DNA from: Hirundichthys speculiger
Lineage: Eukaryota > Chordata > Actinopteri > Beloniformes > Exocoetidae
Direction: 5' to 3'
DNA length: 64,000 bases
Assembly: GCA_018398805.1 (NCBI GenBank)
Contig: JAGFBZ010000865.1
Coordinates: forward strand, 1,488,001-1,552,000
In this document: piece by piece, positions 27,380 through 49,116 of the stretch
Layout of the letters: the number at the start of each line of letters is the position of its first letter
Position numbering within the stretch: the first letter of the stretch is position 1
Translations under genes and position numbers: made by a program
The notes under the pieces: generated by a model
The model's input: only the letters and a program-made list of their open reading frames with translations
The model's database searches: none
Told to the model about the DNA's origin: nothing

Positions 27380-27485
27380 CAGACACCCCTCCTCTCGCAG
27401 TGTGATGGTACAGTCTGCCGACGCTCTGAGCGGGAGCGGAAAACGTGCATCCAACTGTGCGGAAAAGGAGCGGTGTGTTTTCCTG
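27380..27485 (+). promoter_or_regulatory. psip1: Probable psip1 promoter-proximal region and non-coding exon 1
   Basis: The first coding exon of psip1 is entered through an acceptor at 27868, so a 5' non-coding exon must lie upstream. This is the nearest GC-richer stretch (GCGGGAGCGG, GGAAAAGGAGCGG). It ends in a usable donor, CCTG|GTAAAA, at 27485/27486. No TATA box is evident, as is common for housekeeping chromatin genes. The exact transcription start cannot be read from the sequence, and other donors between here and 27860 are possible. Confidence 0.35.
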
Positions 27486-27772
27486 GTAAAATAAGAATAA
27501 GTTAACGATTTATTTAACTGCTTATAAAGCCATGCCTTCTAGCAGATCGGCACTCATGCTAGTGGTTAATTGGGGGAACTGTTAGTGTTGTTTTGTAAGG
27601 TTTTATTCGCTACGAGCTAGCTAGCTGATGAGGCGTTCCGTTGTGTTCACGTCTGTTAGCTTTGCTTTCACTTGTTTATGCGCGGCATTGAAATTAACCT
27701 GAGCGAAGTCAGTGACGTTTAGAGTGGTGGACTGAATCTGTCTCTGTAAATGTGACTGTCACGTTTCGCTGA

Positions 27773-38005
<10,233 letters not shown>

Positions 38006-38632
38006 ATGTCCTAGATGCTTGAAGAGTTTTGCTGCTGTACTGATCCAACCTTTGTAAAACTGGCTTCCAGTTCACTGACCGTTTTTGTCAATGTTGCTGC
38101 TCAAAGGTTTGAGTACATCGTCTCTCCTCTGTAATGACTGACAGCATATTTTATTTTTGTACTTATAAGCTCACTTTCAGACACCTTGTACTATCTGCAT
38201 TCCTGCATTGTAACGTGTTGAGTTCGTGGTTATGTGAAGTAAGAACATGCAAATCTGCAACACAACATTTATCAGCATACTCATTAACGTCAAACAGGGT
38301 TACTGAACACCGCCTTTTAAAAGTATCCATTTCTTTTCCAGACAAGCATTTTGGTTCTAGTTTGACCCTAAGTATAAGAGAATAATGAATATGTAAACTA
38401 GTTGGTTATTAACACTCTGTCATGGATGTTTCATGTTCACTTCAGTTGCACAAATACAAAATTGTGATGTTTGCCAAAGTATCTCCAGAAAAGAAATTGC
38501 TTTATTTTCACCCATGTTGGAATGTTGATTTTAAGTTTTCTTTTTAACATAGATGTAAATAAGAGTATTTTTGTGCCTGTCTGATGACCTGTGTCAGCAT
38601 CCATTAATAAAGTGGTAGCTAAAGTACACCGT
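38006..38632 (+). other. psip1: psip1 3' UTR with poly(A) signal
   Basis: Untranslated sequence follows the TGA at 38003-38005. A canonical AATAAA lies at 38606-38611, followed within 30 bases by a T/GT-rich stretch (TTTGTCTTTATTC), the usual arrangement for cleavage. The 3' end is therefore placed near 38630, giving a UTR of about 0.6 kb. Confidence 0.7.
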
Positions 38633-38894
38633 TTGTCTTTATTCAGACAGGAATCTCTACTGCATAGATTTGTGACTGGTTTTATCTTCATAGTGTTTGT
38701 TGCAGCTGCCTGGGGAAGACAAACCGCCAAAATCACAAAGTAGGGCAGATTGAGCTGATTGTCTTGATGCCCGACTTATAGAAAAATTAAAAGTTTAAAC
38801 AGCCTTAAGTCTATTATTAGCTGGTTTGGAATGTAAAATTTCTAATTTAAACATTTTTAGAAATACATAGAAATGACCTTTCCAAGCAATGAAA

Positions 38895-39053
38895 TTGAGA
38901 CTTTAATGATTAAAGAGAGGACAAAAAAAAAAAAAAAATCAGGAAAATAATATTTCCCAGTAGTCCAAACATTTCTTACTGAAATATAGAACATTTAACT
39001 GTTTACACAGCTTATTTACATATGCATATCTGAACACTTCACCAAGAACAGCA
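38895..39053 (-). other. snapc3: snapc3 3' UTR with probable ATTAAA signal
   Basis: On the minus strand the first reasonable poly(A) signal after the stop is ATTAAA (complement of 38902-38907). This gives a short UTR of roughly 150-190 bases. A canonical minus-strand AATAAA exists only near 38637-38642, at the end of the psip1 transcript; its use would make the two mRNAs overlap at their 3' ends. Confidence 0.5.
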
Positions 39054-42000
39054 TCAGTTAAATGCTCCCCGGTCTACGTAGGGATAAGCCAAGAACTCTC
39101 CCAGTTTGTTCCCTTCAGCGTCGTAATGCAGCATCCTGAAGCATTTGTCACAGAAGAGACACGGATCACTGGGAGCCAACTGGTCATTGGTTGTGTACCA
39201 CCTAGAAAAACCAGACACATGAGACAGTTTTCAAAAGGCTACATTTGTTATCAGTTATGAAATCACTTTTTTTTTTCACCAACCTGCCAATGAAGACGTG
39301 GCAGACGGCGCATTTCTGGGTGACGACTCTGTGCTTGTGCGTGAGAAGCGGGTACAGCTTCTTATCTAAGCAGTCGTTCTTATGCGTCAGCCTGTAAAGA
39401 ATGAAGAGGTTTTTCTTTTTCTTTTTTTAGCAACTTGGTGGAAATTTTCACATTAGTGATGCCACAACCTGCTTTCATTTGTGGCTACCCTGTTTACGCC
39501 AGTTGTACATGAGCTTTTGGGCTTTTATGCATCCATTGATGCAAGGAGACCACGGGTTGGTTTCAAAGTTGTGACACACGTCAGACAATGAAGGGATTTA
39601 TTTTAAAAGCTTCCAGTAGTAAATCAGATACTGAGAAAATGTACACTCCAAGTATTGAGAGAAGTCACTTCTCATACAGTAGTAATATCTGTTTATGGTT
39701 TATTAAAGTGTAGAGTGTGATCCAGGGTTTAATGTTAGCTGTTACCAAGGAAGCTCACAAGCGCCTAATTAGAAACAAGAGTTATATTCATAATTAGGCT
39801 CCTTTACAAAATGACTATGGAAAATTAAATGGATTTTTCCATGAGGCAAATTTGTACTTCATTTCAGGTTCCCAGAAGTATTTCAAATAAACTAATCTAA
39901 CAAAATATTGGCAGTTTTTAACCCTTCAGTCATTTGCTTTTCAGCTCCCCAGCTTTTCAAATTTGATATGCCTCTTTTCTTTTTTTCTTATACATTTTGC
40001 CCGAAACCTATAAGATCAGCAGGCAAAACAAAGGCTAAAGTTATTACAGACAATTATTGAAAGATAATTCAAATGATAAAATAACCACATTTACCTTATA
40101 TATCAATAAAAATACCCATTTGTGATGTGATAAGGCCAACATTAGACATAGACGCACTAATCCTGTAACTCAAGGACAAGATCTATCAAATGTTTTTTTT
40201 TATTTTTAACCATTTCGCAACCATTTCCTTAAAAATGGCATCCTATGATATGAAGTCGTTTCTTGTTGAACAATGAGACAGAAGTAAAATCTGGGAAATA
40301 AATGGGACAATTTAAAGCTCCAGAGAAACTTTCTCTTCTGAAGTTGATGAAGAAAGTATTCTCCCTATATTATGTTTACAGCAGTGGCAGTCAGTGAATG
40401 AAACATATGATGAAAAAACAATGAGACAGTTGGTGTTTGAGTGGAGCAGAGGGATGTGAAACGGTCTTCAGCACCGTCCGGCCCGCTCCCCTCAGATGTC
40501 ACAATCTTACACCAACCACTGGCAAAATAATCAGGATTCATTCAATGTCAAAGGTTTGACAACTTGTGAGATGTTGCTTCACATTTTTGTTGCCTTGTGA
40601 AGAATAATACTTGTTAATTTGAATTTTGAGGGGCAGCACTGTGCAGAGGAAGTGCATTGTTGGCTGTGGATGTTTGGCAACATTGTGCAAATAATAAAAA
40701 CGTCCAAGTCACAAAACATAGTGCACAACACAACATCCTCTACACACACAGTGTCTTCAGTCAGAGACTTCTTCAGGTCCAGAAGACAACTCTTGCACCC
40801 AGGGATAACCTACAATAACCTTTTAAAGCAACTAAAATACTTAATAATGAACCTGCAACTGCGATGAAAAAGTATTACTGAAATGAACTGGTCAAACACA
40901 CTTTGGACTAACTTTTACAGATTTTATGTCCCATTTTTCCCTCAGATACTTTCTTCCCCTCTCTTCTTTCTAGCATCTTAGCCTTGTGGCATGTTTAATT
41001 TAGCTCATGGATGTACAGTCATGGAAAAAATTATGAGACCACCCTTGTTTTCTTCAGTTTCTTGTTCATTTTAATGCCTGGTACAACTAAAGGTACATTT
41101 GTTTGGACAAACATAATGATAACCACAAAGATTGCTCATAAGAGTTTTATTTAAGAGCTGATATCTTACCATTTTCCATGGTTTTCTTGATTATAACCTA
41201 AATCACTTAAGTTTTTACATCAATAGCTATGGCGTTGTACTGCCAAAAACACTGCTTTTATGCATTCAGTGTTTTCTTTTCTGTCTGTTTTAGTCACATG
41301 ATGACGTTTAGTGGTACCAGGTATTAAAATGAACAAGAAACTGAAGAAAAAATGGTGGTCTAATAATTTTTTCCATGACTGTATATCTACAACAAGAGTG
41401 AAGAGAGGTATGAAAAGGTACACATTAAAAAAAAAAAAAAAACTCCACAGATTGTCAATCTTCATGCTTACCACTAAAGTTTGAATGAGTTTAAGAAAAG
41501 CTAGAAAAAGCAAAGCTTAGACGCACTAGAAGCACAAACCTGACGTCTGTAATGATGATGAGATGTTCACAGTCTCCCTGATGACAGTAAAGGTACGGGA
41601 AGCCCACTTTCACTTTCAGATCTGCCAGCAGCGTGTCCTCCATCTTGGCCTGGCTGTACGGTGGGAAGTTATGGGACTTCGCCCATTTAATTGTTGTTCT
41701 GGATCATAAACACAAGGAAAAAAAGACCACGACTTTCATGTGGGGGGGGACAGGCCTGCTCAGATACCTGCTCCTCAAACATCCCGTTGGCCTCCAGGAA
41801 GTGTGTTCAGATCTACACATCTGTTCTCACAGGCCTGTGATCAATAACTGTCTGTGTGCACACTTGCATGTGCTGGACTGTAAGGTCTTGTACATTGTCC
41901 AACAGTGCCTTGCGAAAGTATTCGGCCCCCTTAAACTTTTCAAACTTTTGCCAGAGAGTTTTGCCAAAGTGCAGAAAGCATCATGAAGACCAAGGAACAC

Positions 42001-45000
42001 ACCAGGCAGGTCCCAGATACTGTTGTGGAGAAGTTTAAAGCTGGATGTGGATACAAAAAGATTTCCCAAGCTTCAAACATCTCAAGGAGCTCTGTGCAAG
42101 TAATCATAATGAAATGGAACCACTGCACCAGACCACTGCAGATCTACCAAGACCTGAGATCCTCTAAACTTTCATCCTGAACAAGGAGAAAACTGATCAA
42201 AGATTCAGCCAAGAGACCCATGATCACTCTGGATGAACTGCAGAGATCTACAGCTGCACTAATCTGGCCTTTATGGAAGAGTGGCAAGAAGAAAGCAATT
42301 TCTCAAAGATATCCATAAAAAGTCTAATTTAAAGTATACCACAAGCCACCTGGGAGACACACCAAACATGTGGAAGAAGGTGCTCTGGTCAGATGAAACC
42401 AAAATCGAAACTTTTTGGCCACAATGCAAAACGATATGTTTGGCGTAGAAGCAACACAGCTCATCACCCTGAACACACCATCCCCACTGTCAAACATGGT
42501 GGTGGCAGCATCATGGTCTGGGCCTGCTTTTCTTCAGGAGGAACAGGGAAGATGGTTAAAAGTGATGGGAAGATGGATGGAGCCAAATACAGGAGCATTC
42601 TGTAAGAAAACCTGTTGGAGTCTGCAAAAGACCTGAGACTGGGACGGAGATTTACCTTCCAACAGGACAATGATCCAAAATATGAAGACACAGTCTACAA
42701 TCTAAACGTATCCAGGTGTTAGAACGGCCAAGTCAAAGTCCAGAACCTGAATCCAATCCAGAATCTGTGGAAAGAGCTGAAGACTGCTGTTCACAAACGC
42801 TCTCCATCCAACCTCACTGAGCTCCAAGCTGTTTTACAGGAAGAATGGGCAAGAATTTCAGTCTCTGGATGTGTTAAACTGATAGAGACAAACCCCAAGA
42901 GACTGGCAGCTGGAACTTGCAGCAAAAGGTGGCGCTACAAAGTATTAATGCAAGGGGGCTGAATAATATTGCATGCCCCACTTTTCAGTTTATTTGTTAA
43001 GAAAGTTTAAAATATCCAATACATTTCATTCCACTTCACGATTGTGACCCAGTTGTTGATTCTTGACAAAAAAATCTAAATTTTATATCTATCTTTGAAA
43101 GCCTGAAATGTGGAAAAAGGTTGAAAAGTTCAAGGGGTCTGAATACTTACGCAAGGCATTGTACATGTTTTGGGCTTTCTATTCCAGTGTGGTATGTTTA
43201 ATAGTGATTTTCTTTCAATACAAAGGTACAGTGATTTTAGATACATCAAATGTGACTGATACATAAAATTGCCAATTACCAGAGATGGACTTGTCATAAG
43301 TCCATAAATCATCACCAACCACATACTTAAAAGCCTCAGTTAACACATATAGCTTACGTGCTGATGTCCTGGCACTCAGGAAATCGCATGTCATTGTAGA
43401 AAATCGATTCGAAGAAAAAGAAAGCTGATTTGTAGTGATCCTGAAACAGAGACATAGAAAGAAGCATCGCCCTTAGTGAATATCAGTTACGTTTATGCAT
43501 GATTAAATCCTAAATGAGAGTATTGTGACAGTCAGTCCTGATGTGCTGGTTTACAGGTGTCAGCTGAACGCGTGGTTACTTTGCAAATGAAGTCTGGAGC
43601 CATGCCTGGCGTCTTGCTGAACTCGCCGCACACTTGCAAGTCGCTGACGCAGCAAATGGCATCCCTGAGCTCTGCCAGGCTGTGGGAGCCCATCATCACC
43701 AGAGTCATGTGAGGTCGCGTGTACATAAACTGAGGAGAATAAATGTCAGCTCTACACAAAGACAACTTTCAAAAGTCTATGTCCTACAAATGCTGGAGGA
43801 ATTATGTTTAAGAGAGATGAAAGCTCACTTTTTCAAAAACAGCTGGGTAGTAGACGTTGATAGTTAGGAGGACTTCTCCCTCAGGGACAATGTCAGTCAG
43901 CATTTCTGGTGTCCTGCCAAGAGTTAGACGCTCCTGAATATCACAGAGAGAGGCTTAGGTTAAAATAATTGACAGGGAGGTCCAGAAACATCTGGTTATG
44001 GCTTTTTAAATCTGCTAAGAAAATGGATTGTGAATCTCAAGTTAACAGTTTACAAATAAGAGTAAATGCAGAGGCAAATCAATCTCTTTAACACAACAAA
44101 TCTGTTTCAGAGGGAGTGAATTCACTCACCAGTTCATCAGCATAGAGGTCATGTCTGCTCTTGGCAGACTTTAGAGAAGCTCTGTGATCTTGCCTCTTTT
44201 TTCTCTGTCTGTTAAATAATAATAATAATAATAACCAATGAATCAAGCCACAGGAGAATCTGAAAAAGCATGTTTTCTATCAAATAAAAAGATGTCATAC
44301 ATTAATGTTTTCAGTGTTGGATCTGGAGGTACAACATCCACATCGGGCTGCTCATCTTCAGGATGGCAACGAAGTGAATCAACACTTGACAGGAAAAAAA
44401 AAAAAGAACAAGAACAAGAACAAAAGAGATGATTAGTATGATTGATAACAAGGCACACAAGGAGGCAGAAAACCATCCCAATCCTTTTCCTCTAAGATTC
44501 AAAGACTTAGTCTGGTTCCTCTGGATTGGACTTTGATTTCCATTGGGTGGTACCAACGGATGCAAAAAATCAAAGATCTAGGTGCAGACTGTGGACAAAG
44601 TAAAGCTCTAGATTGGAAACATGTGATGTCTACTGGAGTGCTTAGGGCAGCATAACGGGGGCGAGGTGCTCCGTAGAGTGAAGGTCATGTCTGTCTGGTC
44701 GAGAGTGGAGGTCCACTTCCTCAGTCCCCAGCCAGATCCTTCTCAAAGAAAATGCCTCTGGACGCCACTGGAGAGGCATACAGGCCAATCAGAAGCCACT
44801 TGCAATACCGACATTCTGTAATATTTATGGAGAAATGTGCCCCCAATTTTACATTGTTGGCTTTTAGAGATTGCACCAAGCAGGGCTGAAAATGTCATAA
44901 ATGCATACCCTTACATACATAAAACCAGCACGGTTGAAACACAAGTACGACTGGACGCTTGCACCGTATGTGACGCACTAAGCACCAGTAAAACCAAGAC

Positions 45001-47027
45001 AAGAAAATGTTTACTTTTACACTATTTTAATTTGCTCATAACCTGACATGAATTAAAGTGTCGTGAACAAATGTATCCGCGTTCATTCTGCTGTGTCATC
45101 AGTCGTCCTAAAATGGAACCGCGATGCAGCGCCTGATTTCATCTCCTGGTTGAAGATTCACAGGTTCATCTCCCCAGTTCAGCATTAAGTTATCGAGATT
45201 GAGTGAAGAAACATACATGCAGATATATGTGCCCGCTGGTTTTTTTTCCCACATCTCTGTGATGATGTCACACACATTAAACACGACCAAAAAGTTATTC
45301 GAAAATGTCGCACTTGGTTACGGAAGGGCGTCGATGTCCTTTTACATGAACAAGCCATCTTCCCTTTTTCACCACTTTTCGTCTACTCTAGAAGGAGCAA
45401 AGAAGGGTTATCTGAATTTTTGTCTCTCTGGTTACATGCACACACTGATACCAGGAAAAGATAGCAATATTCTGCAAAGAAAAGCCAGTCGGTAAGGAGC
45501 TAGAGCAGCTATTGCCAAACTTCAGAATACCATGGCCCAGTTTGAAATGTGAAAAATCTCTGCGGCCCACAGATAATTTTAATAACAACTGTGATCAACA
45601 GACAAGACTAGAAGCTACGTTCCAATATTAATGTAAGGAATCAGCAAGTAAGGTAACACTTGTCATATTAGATTAGATTTGATTAGATAAACTATTATTA
45701 ATCCCTTGGGTAAATTCCATTTGGGAAATGAGGATTCCAGCAGTGACAGCACAATGGAAAAAAAAAGAAAAATGTAAAGCTACTTGACCACAAATAGCTT
45801 GTTGTGGCAAAAAACAGCTCCATCTCAACTTTGATTGATTCTGTATGAAGTATAAAATATTGTTTGTCAAGGTTTTTAAACCCATTATTTTATGACTGTG
45901 ATGATAGACGGCACATCTTTAACCAAGAAGTGGTTAGTAGAGTTGGTCATCTGTCTGTGTCTCCATGAGAGTTTGTATAATTTGTAATTTAATAGCTGCA
46001 TTTTTTTTTTCAAATTGTGATTTTAAATTTGAATTCCATTAAGCCCTAAAAGAGACTACCCGGGTACTGCAAAAATGGTGTCCTCTAGGTGGCAGCACCA
46101 GTTGTAACCGCTGCCTTTGGGGCTTTTAGATGATACGAAAAACTTTTGGTTTTGGGAAAAAAAAAAAAAAAAACAATACAGAACTCCCACTGATTCGGAA
46201 GGTGCTGATATAGCACAAGGATCATGACAAAACAGGGAAGAATGTTGACGTACTGAACTTCACATGAAATTCAAGGCTATGTTCCTGTCATTTTGGCAAG
46301 GAAAAGATTAACACTGACAAATGTTGATCTGGCCTACTCTGTCTGGAATAAATGGAGGAAGTCATAGCACAGAAAGGCGCAGGTCTGCAAAGGCCCAGAA
46401 GAATGTGAGTTCTCCTCCCTTTACGTCATATTCCGCAGAAATCAGGCAGCCCCTATTCAGTCACTGAAATATTTAATGCTCACTTTGATGCCTGGTTTGA
46501 ACTCAGGCAGATATTAACCACAGTCGCATGCTTAAATGCCACATGGGAAGCAGAGACACTGCTTTATGTTTCTTTTACCCCCAAGGAGAAACTGTGTGTG
46601 TCCAGTGATTCACTGGGTTTTCAGCAATCAATGGGATACATGGGGGGGGGTTCTTTTAGATATGCAATTCAGTTTTAAGTTATAAGTTATTCTATGCGTT
46701 ACTGTCCTTTTTTTTTTTTTTTTAATAGGCATCTCTATTCCAACAGATGTACTATTTATTTAGTTTATTTTCTAGTACTTTGACAATTTCCAGATTCTTC
46801 TGTTATATAACCTTACACAGGCACCTCTGAAGCAGGCATTTTAGGCATGAAACTGATGCAAACTAATATGAGTACTGGGGCCCAACAAAGCAAGGATGGG
46901 CGATGTGGCTTCAAATCAATATCACAATTAATTGAACAAACTACCTTGATTATGATTACTGAGTTATTATTTTAGTTTGATCTCATCTTTTTGCCCTCAC
47001 AGATGACAGACAAGGTTTTGGATCAAC

Positions 47028-47065
<38 letters not shown>

Positions 47066-47358
47066 TCGAATACTATGCAAGTTGACCTGCCGTGTGAAAC
47101 GTTGGCGTGACGTCGGTTTAACTACCTGCAGACTGACTTCAGTTCAGCCATGATCTCTGCACTGACCCCCAGCTCTGCTGCGAAGTTAGCATCAAACGCG
47201 TCTTCGTCCTCCTTCAGGTAGGAATAGTCCCTTGGTCTCAGTCTAGACAGCCATTCGTCTCTGAAAGAACCGATGTGAAATGGTTTGGTGTTAATATCGG
47301 TATATTCATACTCGGGAATGTTTGTGTTTGGATCCGCCGATTGTTTGGTTGCCGCCAT
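39054..47358 (-). CDS. snapc3: SNAPC3 (snRNA-activating protein complex subunit 3, SNAP50), 9 exons
   Basis: Core DNA-binding subunit of SNAPc, which binds the proximal sequence element of RNA polymerase II and III snRNA promoters in the nucleus. Exons in transcript order: 47358-47126, 44384-44301, 44208-44130, 43933-43829, 43729-43580, 43440-43358, 41698-41540, 39391-39284, 39201-39054. Phases join exactly into 382 codons plus TGA (human is 411 aa; the fish N-terminus is shorter). Conserved segments, with remembered human counterparts: [19 protein letters not shown] near the N-terminus, [19 protein letters not shown] in the middle, and a C-terminal Cys/His-rich module. That module includes [25 protein letters not shown] and [16 protein letters not shown], which are putative zinc ligands. 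The protein ends [12 protein letters not shown], matching the family's conserved tail. Introns hold a Tc1 relic (41903-43161) and a MITE (41016-41381). The gene is tail-to-tail with psip1. Confidence 0.95.
41016..41381 (-). mobile_element. snapc3: Mariner-type MITE, copy 2 (366 bp)
   Basis: Same family and length as 20379-20744 but inverted. TA flanks both sides, and the ends are CAGTCATGGAAAAAATTAT and its complement. It lies in the snapc3 intron between exons 8 and 7, about 160 bases from exon 7. The open frame crossing it is not a gene. Confidence 0.9.
41903..43161 (+). pseudogene. Tc1-like transposon, 1.26 kb, dead transposase
   Basis: Terminal inverted repeats are CAGTGCCTTGCGAAAGTATT at the left and GAATACTTACGCAAGGCATTG at the right. 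TA follows the right end, but AA precedes the left, so one side of the target duplication has mutated. The transposase is recognisable: N-terminal paired-like helix-turn-helix ([20 protein letters not shown]) from about 41983, a [17 protein letters not shown] segment near 42510, and [12 protein letters not shown] near 42657. Several frameshifts and stops (after 42180 and 42320, and near 42720) inactivate it. It lies in snapc3 intron 6, antisense to the gene. Confidence 0.9.
44212..44233. repeat. snapc3: (AAT)n microsatellite
   Basis: Short AAT/ATA tandem run immediately upstream (transcript sense) of the snapc3 exon 44208-44130, overlapping the region of its polypyrimidine tract. Confidence 0.7.
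45501..45675. mobile_element. snapc3: Fragment of hAT-like MITE (copy A)
   Basis: Begins TAGAGCAGCTATTGCCAAAC and continues with GGCCCAGTTTGAAATGTG, GCGGCCCAC, and AACACTTGTCATATTA. The same order appears at 53908-54100, so these are two copies of one family. The right half is missing here. It lies in snapc3 intron 1. Confidence 0.65.
46060..46135 (+). repeat. snapc3: Short dispersed repeat with CTCF-like core, copy 1
   Basis: Shares AAATGGTGTCCTCTAGGTGG, CAGTTGTAAC and TTTGGGGCTTTT with 56025-56105. The core CCTCTAGGTGGCAG matches a common form of the CTCF consensus at 13 of 14 positions. It lies in snapc3 intron 1. Confidence 0.5.
47030..47063. repeat. snapc3: (TA)n microsatellite
   Basis: About 34 bases of TA dinucleotides in snapc3 intron 1, about 60 bases downstream (transcript sense) of the exon 1 donor at 47125. 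Confidence 0.9.
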
Positions 47359-47440
47359 GTTTCCAAACCAAAAGAAATGTAAAGAAGAAGAAGACGCAGT
47401 GCAGTGAGGATCATGGGTACTGTAGTTTTATGGCTTTTTG
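47345..47440 (-). promoter_or_regulatory. snapc3: snapc3 proximal promoter: Staf/ZNF143-like and YY1-like motifs
   Basis: Read on the minus strand, ACTACAGTACCCATGA (complement of about 47411-47426) lies about 55-70 bases upstream of the ATG. It closely resembles the Staf/ZNF143 element (ACTACAATTCCCA-type). The start codon itself sits in AACATGGCGGC, a strong match to the YY1 motif found just downstream of many TATA-less promoters. No TATA box is seen. Binding is inferred from motif resemblance only. Confidence 0.5.
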
Positions 47441-47457
47441 TTTCCGCACGACACGAA

Positions 47458-47503
47458 ATGAATAGAATAGAATAGAATAGAATAGAATAGAATAGAATAG
47501 AAT
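47458..47503. repeat. (AATAG)n microsatellite upstream of snapc3
   Basis: About nine tandem pentanucleotide AATAG units, about 100 bases upstream of the snapc3 start codon and next to its promoter motifs. Confidence 0.95.
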
Positions 47504-48297
47504 TTTTTACACATACATATACATTTAATATTCAGCTATCCACATTCATATCAAAAGCAACATAAAACAGAATTGGAAACATGTTAAACATCATCTATGC
47601 CCTCTCATTTCTAATTTACAGTTATTTGCGTGCTGGAGTCTATCCCTGTCATCTCCTGGCAAAAGGCGTGAATACACCCTGAACAGCTAACATGTTGAGC
47701 AGTGTATTTTAAAACATAATATTTAGCATACACTTAAAGTGCTCAATATTGCATGTTGTCAGATACAGTTGCATATTTTAAAGCGGTGAGCCATGATATA
47801 GATGTTGTTGTTTTTTTTTTGAAGATTTTTTGGCTCTAGTCACCTTCAGTAATCAGTATATCATATCATCATCACCATATCATCATTATTATACACCATA
47901 TCATCATTATCATCATCATCATATAATGATGCTGAGATGGTGTGTGTATAGGGCACAGTGTTTGCCGTTTGTGAATCAGGAAGTGATTTGTACAGGAAGT
48001 GATGGTGATGGAAGTGATGGTGTAAACCCAATGGGTTGGGTTTACACCATCCCCCAGACAGCAACAGTGAGAAAAGGCGATGACAGGTTTTTATCCCTTA
48101 CAATGCTGCTGCCTCTACTGGAAGCAGTAATGATCTGAAGTCATGCTGTGTGGGTGGGGTAATTTGATTCTTTTAAGGCGTGTTTTTGAGCCTCAGAAAC
48201 AATATCATGCTGTGAAAAAAGGTCAGAAACATCCATTTCATTATTAAATAAGCTTTTAAAAACGATTGACATATATGATTTCTTCTGTTAATTTTAT
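47504..48297. other. Intergenic: SINE fragment, ATC-rich repeat and perfect hairpin
   Basis: No gene. A piece of the SINE family lies at about 47625-47690 (CTGGAGTCTATCCCTGTC, ACACCCTGAACAG). An ATC/ATT-rich degenerate microsatellite spans about 47860-47930. A perfect inverted repeat is at 48016-48051. Confidence 0.6.
48016..48051. repeat. Perfect 16-bp inverted repeat with 4-base loop
   Basis: Arm GATGGTGTAAACCCAA (48016-48031), loop TGGG, and the exact complement TTGGGTTTACACCATC (48036-48051). There is no T run after it and no neighbouring gene, so it is not a terminator in any obvious sense. It may be a cruciform-prone relic or a fragment of an element. Confidence 0.9.
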
Positions 48298-48305
48298 ATA
48301 CAAAG

Positions 48306-49108
48306 TAGGGCTGGGCAACGAATAAAATTCTTAACCGCGATTAATTGCATTATTTCCCTGATTAATCATGATTAATCGCATTGTATATGCAAAATCAACT
48401 AAAACTAAAGTGCCATAACATTTTTTGTTCAAACACTTTTAACATCAGCACTTGTCAGTAACACATATTTAGTGTAAATCTCATCTTAAAAATGTCAGAT
48501 AAAATAAAGCTTATTAAATAAAGATGCAGAGCTCTCCAGCTCTGCATCTTCTCCTCAGATCATGACGAAGCAGAGAATTTTCTGATGCTCATTTCCAGCA
48601 TTGCAGGACACCCAGGACGATATTTTAATCTAAAAGTAATATTCTTAAAAATGGGGGTTGTTTTATAATCGAGGAATAGACGTTCTGTTGTTATTACACA
48701 TCTGTGCCACTAGATGGAGTCGCACTGAAGTAACAGCTAGAGAATAGCATGACAGTAAACGTATGGAGCAGATCTGATGTAAAATGGAGGAATGACACGA
48801 TCGTCTTGAACAAAGGGAATTAAAAGTTTTGTTGCAGTCCAGAATTTTTTTTCAGACAGAATTGTTAATATTGCTATCTGAGTTGCTACCCGAACTGTAA
48901 AGTACACTGATTTTTACCGCTCTCCATGTCCGTTTTAGCTTTTCTGCATATTTACCTTCAATTCTTTTCTGGCTCCACAGAAGCCAGAAACAGACTTTTC
49001 AAAACAAAAGCATGTGAGCAACATGCGTTAACGCGCAATAAAATAAATGTCGGCGTTAATAAATTAATGCGTTAACGCGATAATAACGCTTTAACTTGCC
49101 CAGCCCTA
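48306..49108 (-). mobile_element. Non-autonomous hAT element, copy 2, exact 8-bp duplication
   Basis: Ends TAGGGCTGGGCAA and TTGCCCAGCCCTA are perfect 13-bp inverted repeats. Identical 8-bp ATACAAAG flanks (48298-48305 and 49109-49116) prove a hAT-type insertion. Orientation is opposite to copies 1 and 3: the TTAACGCATTAATTTATTAA-like end is on the right. The centre (about 48510-48600) differs from the other copies and holds a perfect 13-bp hairpin at 48521-48550. Confidence 0.92.
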
Positions 49109-49116
49109 ATACAAAG

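Noticed and set aside
27193..27450. Minus-strand frame beside the psip1 promoter (possible divergent gene)
   Set aside because: No splice structure or recognisable protein. It overlaps the presumed psip1 first exon region.
41220..41513. 97-codon minus-strand frame
   Set aside because: It lies mainly inside the 366-bp MITE and matches the frame at 20349-20540 in the other copy.
45108..45290. 60-codon minus-strand frame in snapc3 intron 1
   Set aside because: Considered as an alternative snapc3 exon or transposase piece. It has no family match, and the snapc3 exons join exactly without it.
47860..47935. Regularly spaced ATC/ATCATC units that could suggest an array
   Set aside because: Units are 3-4 bases long without spacers, so it is a degenerate microsatellite and not a CRISPR array; the genome is vertebrate.
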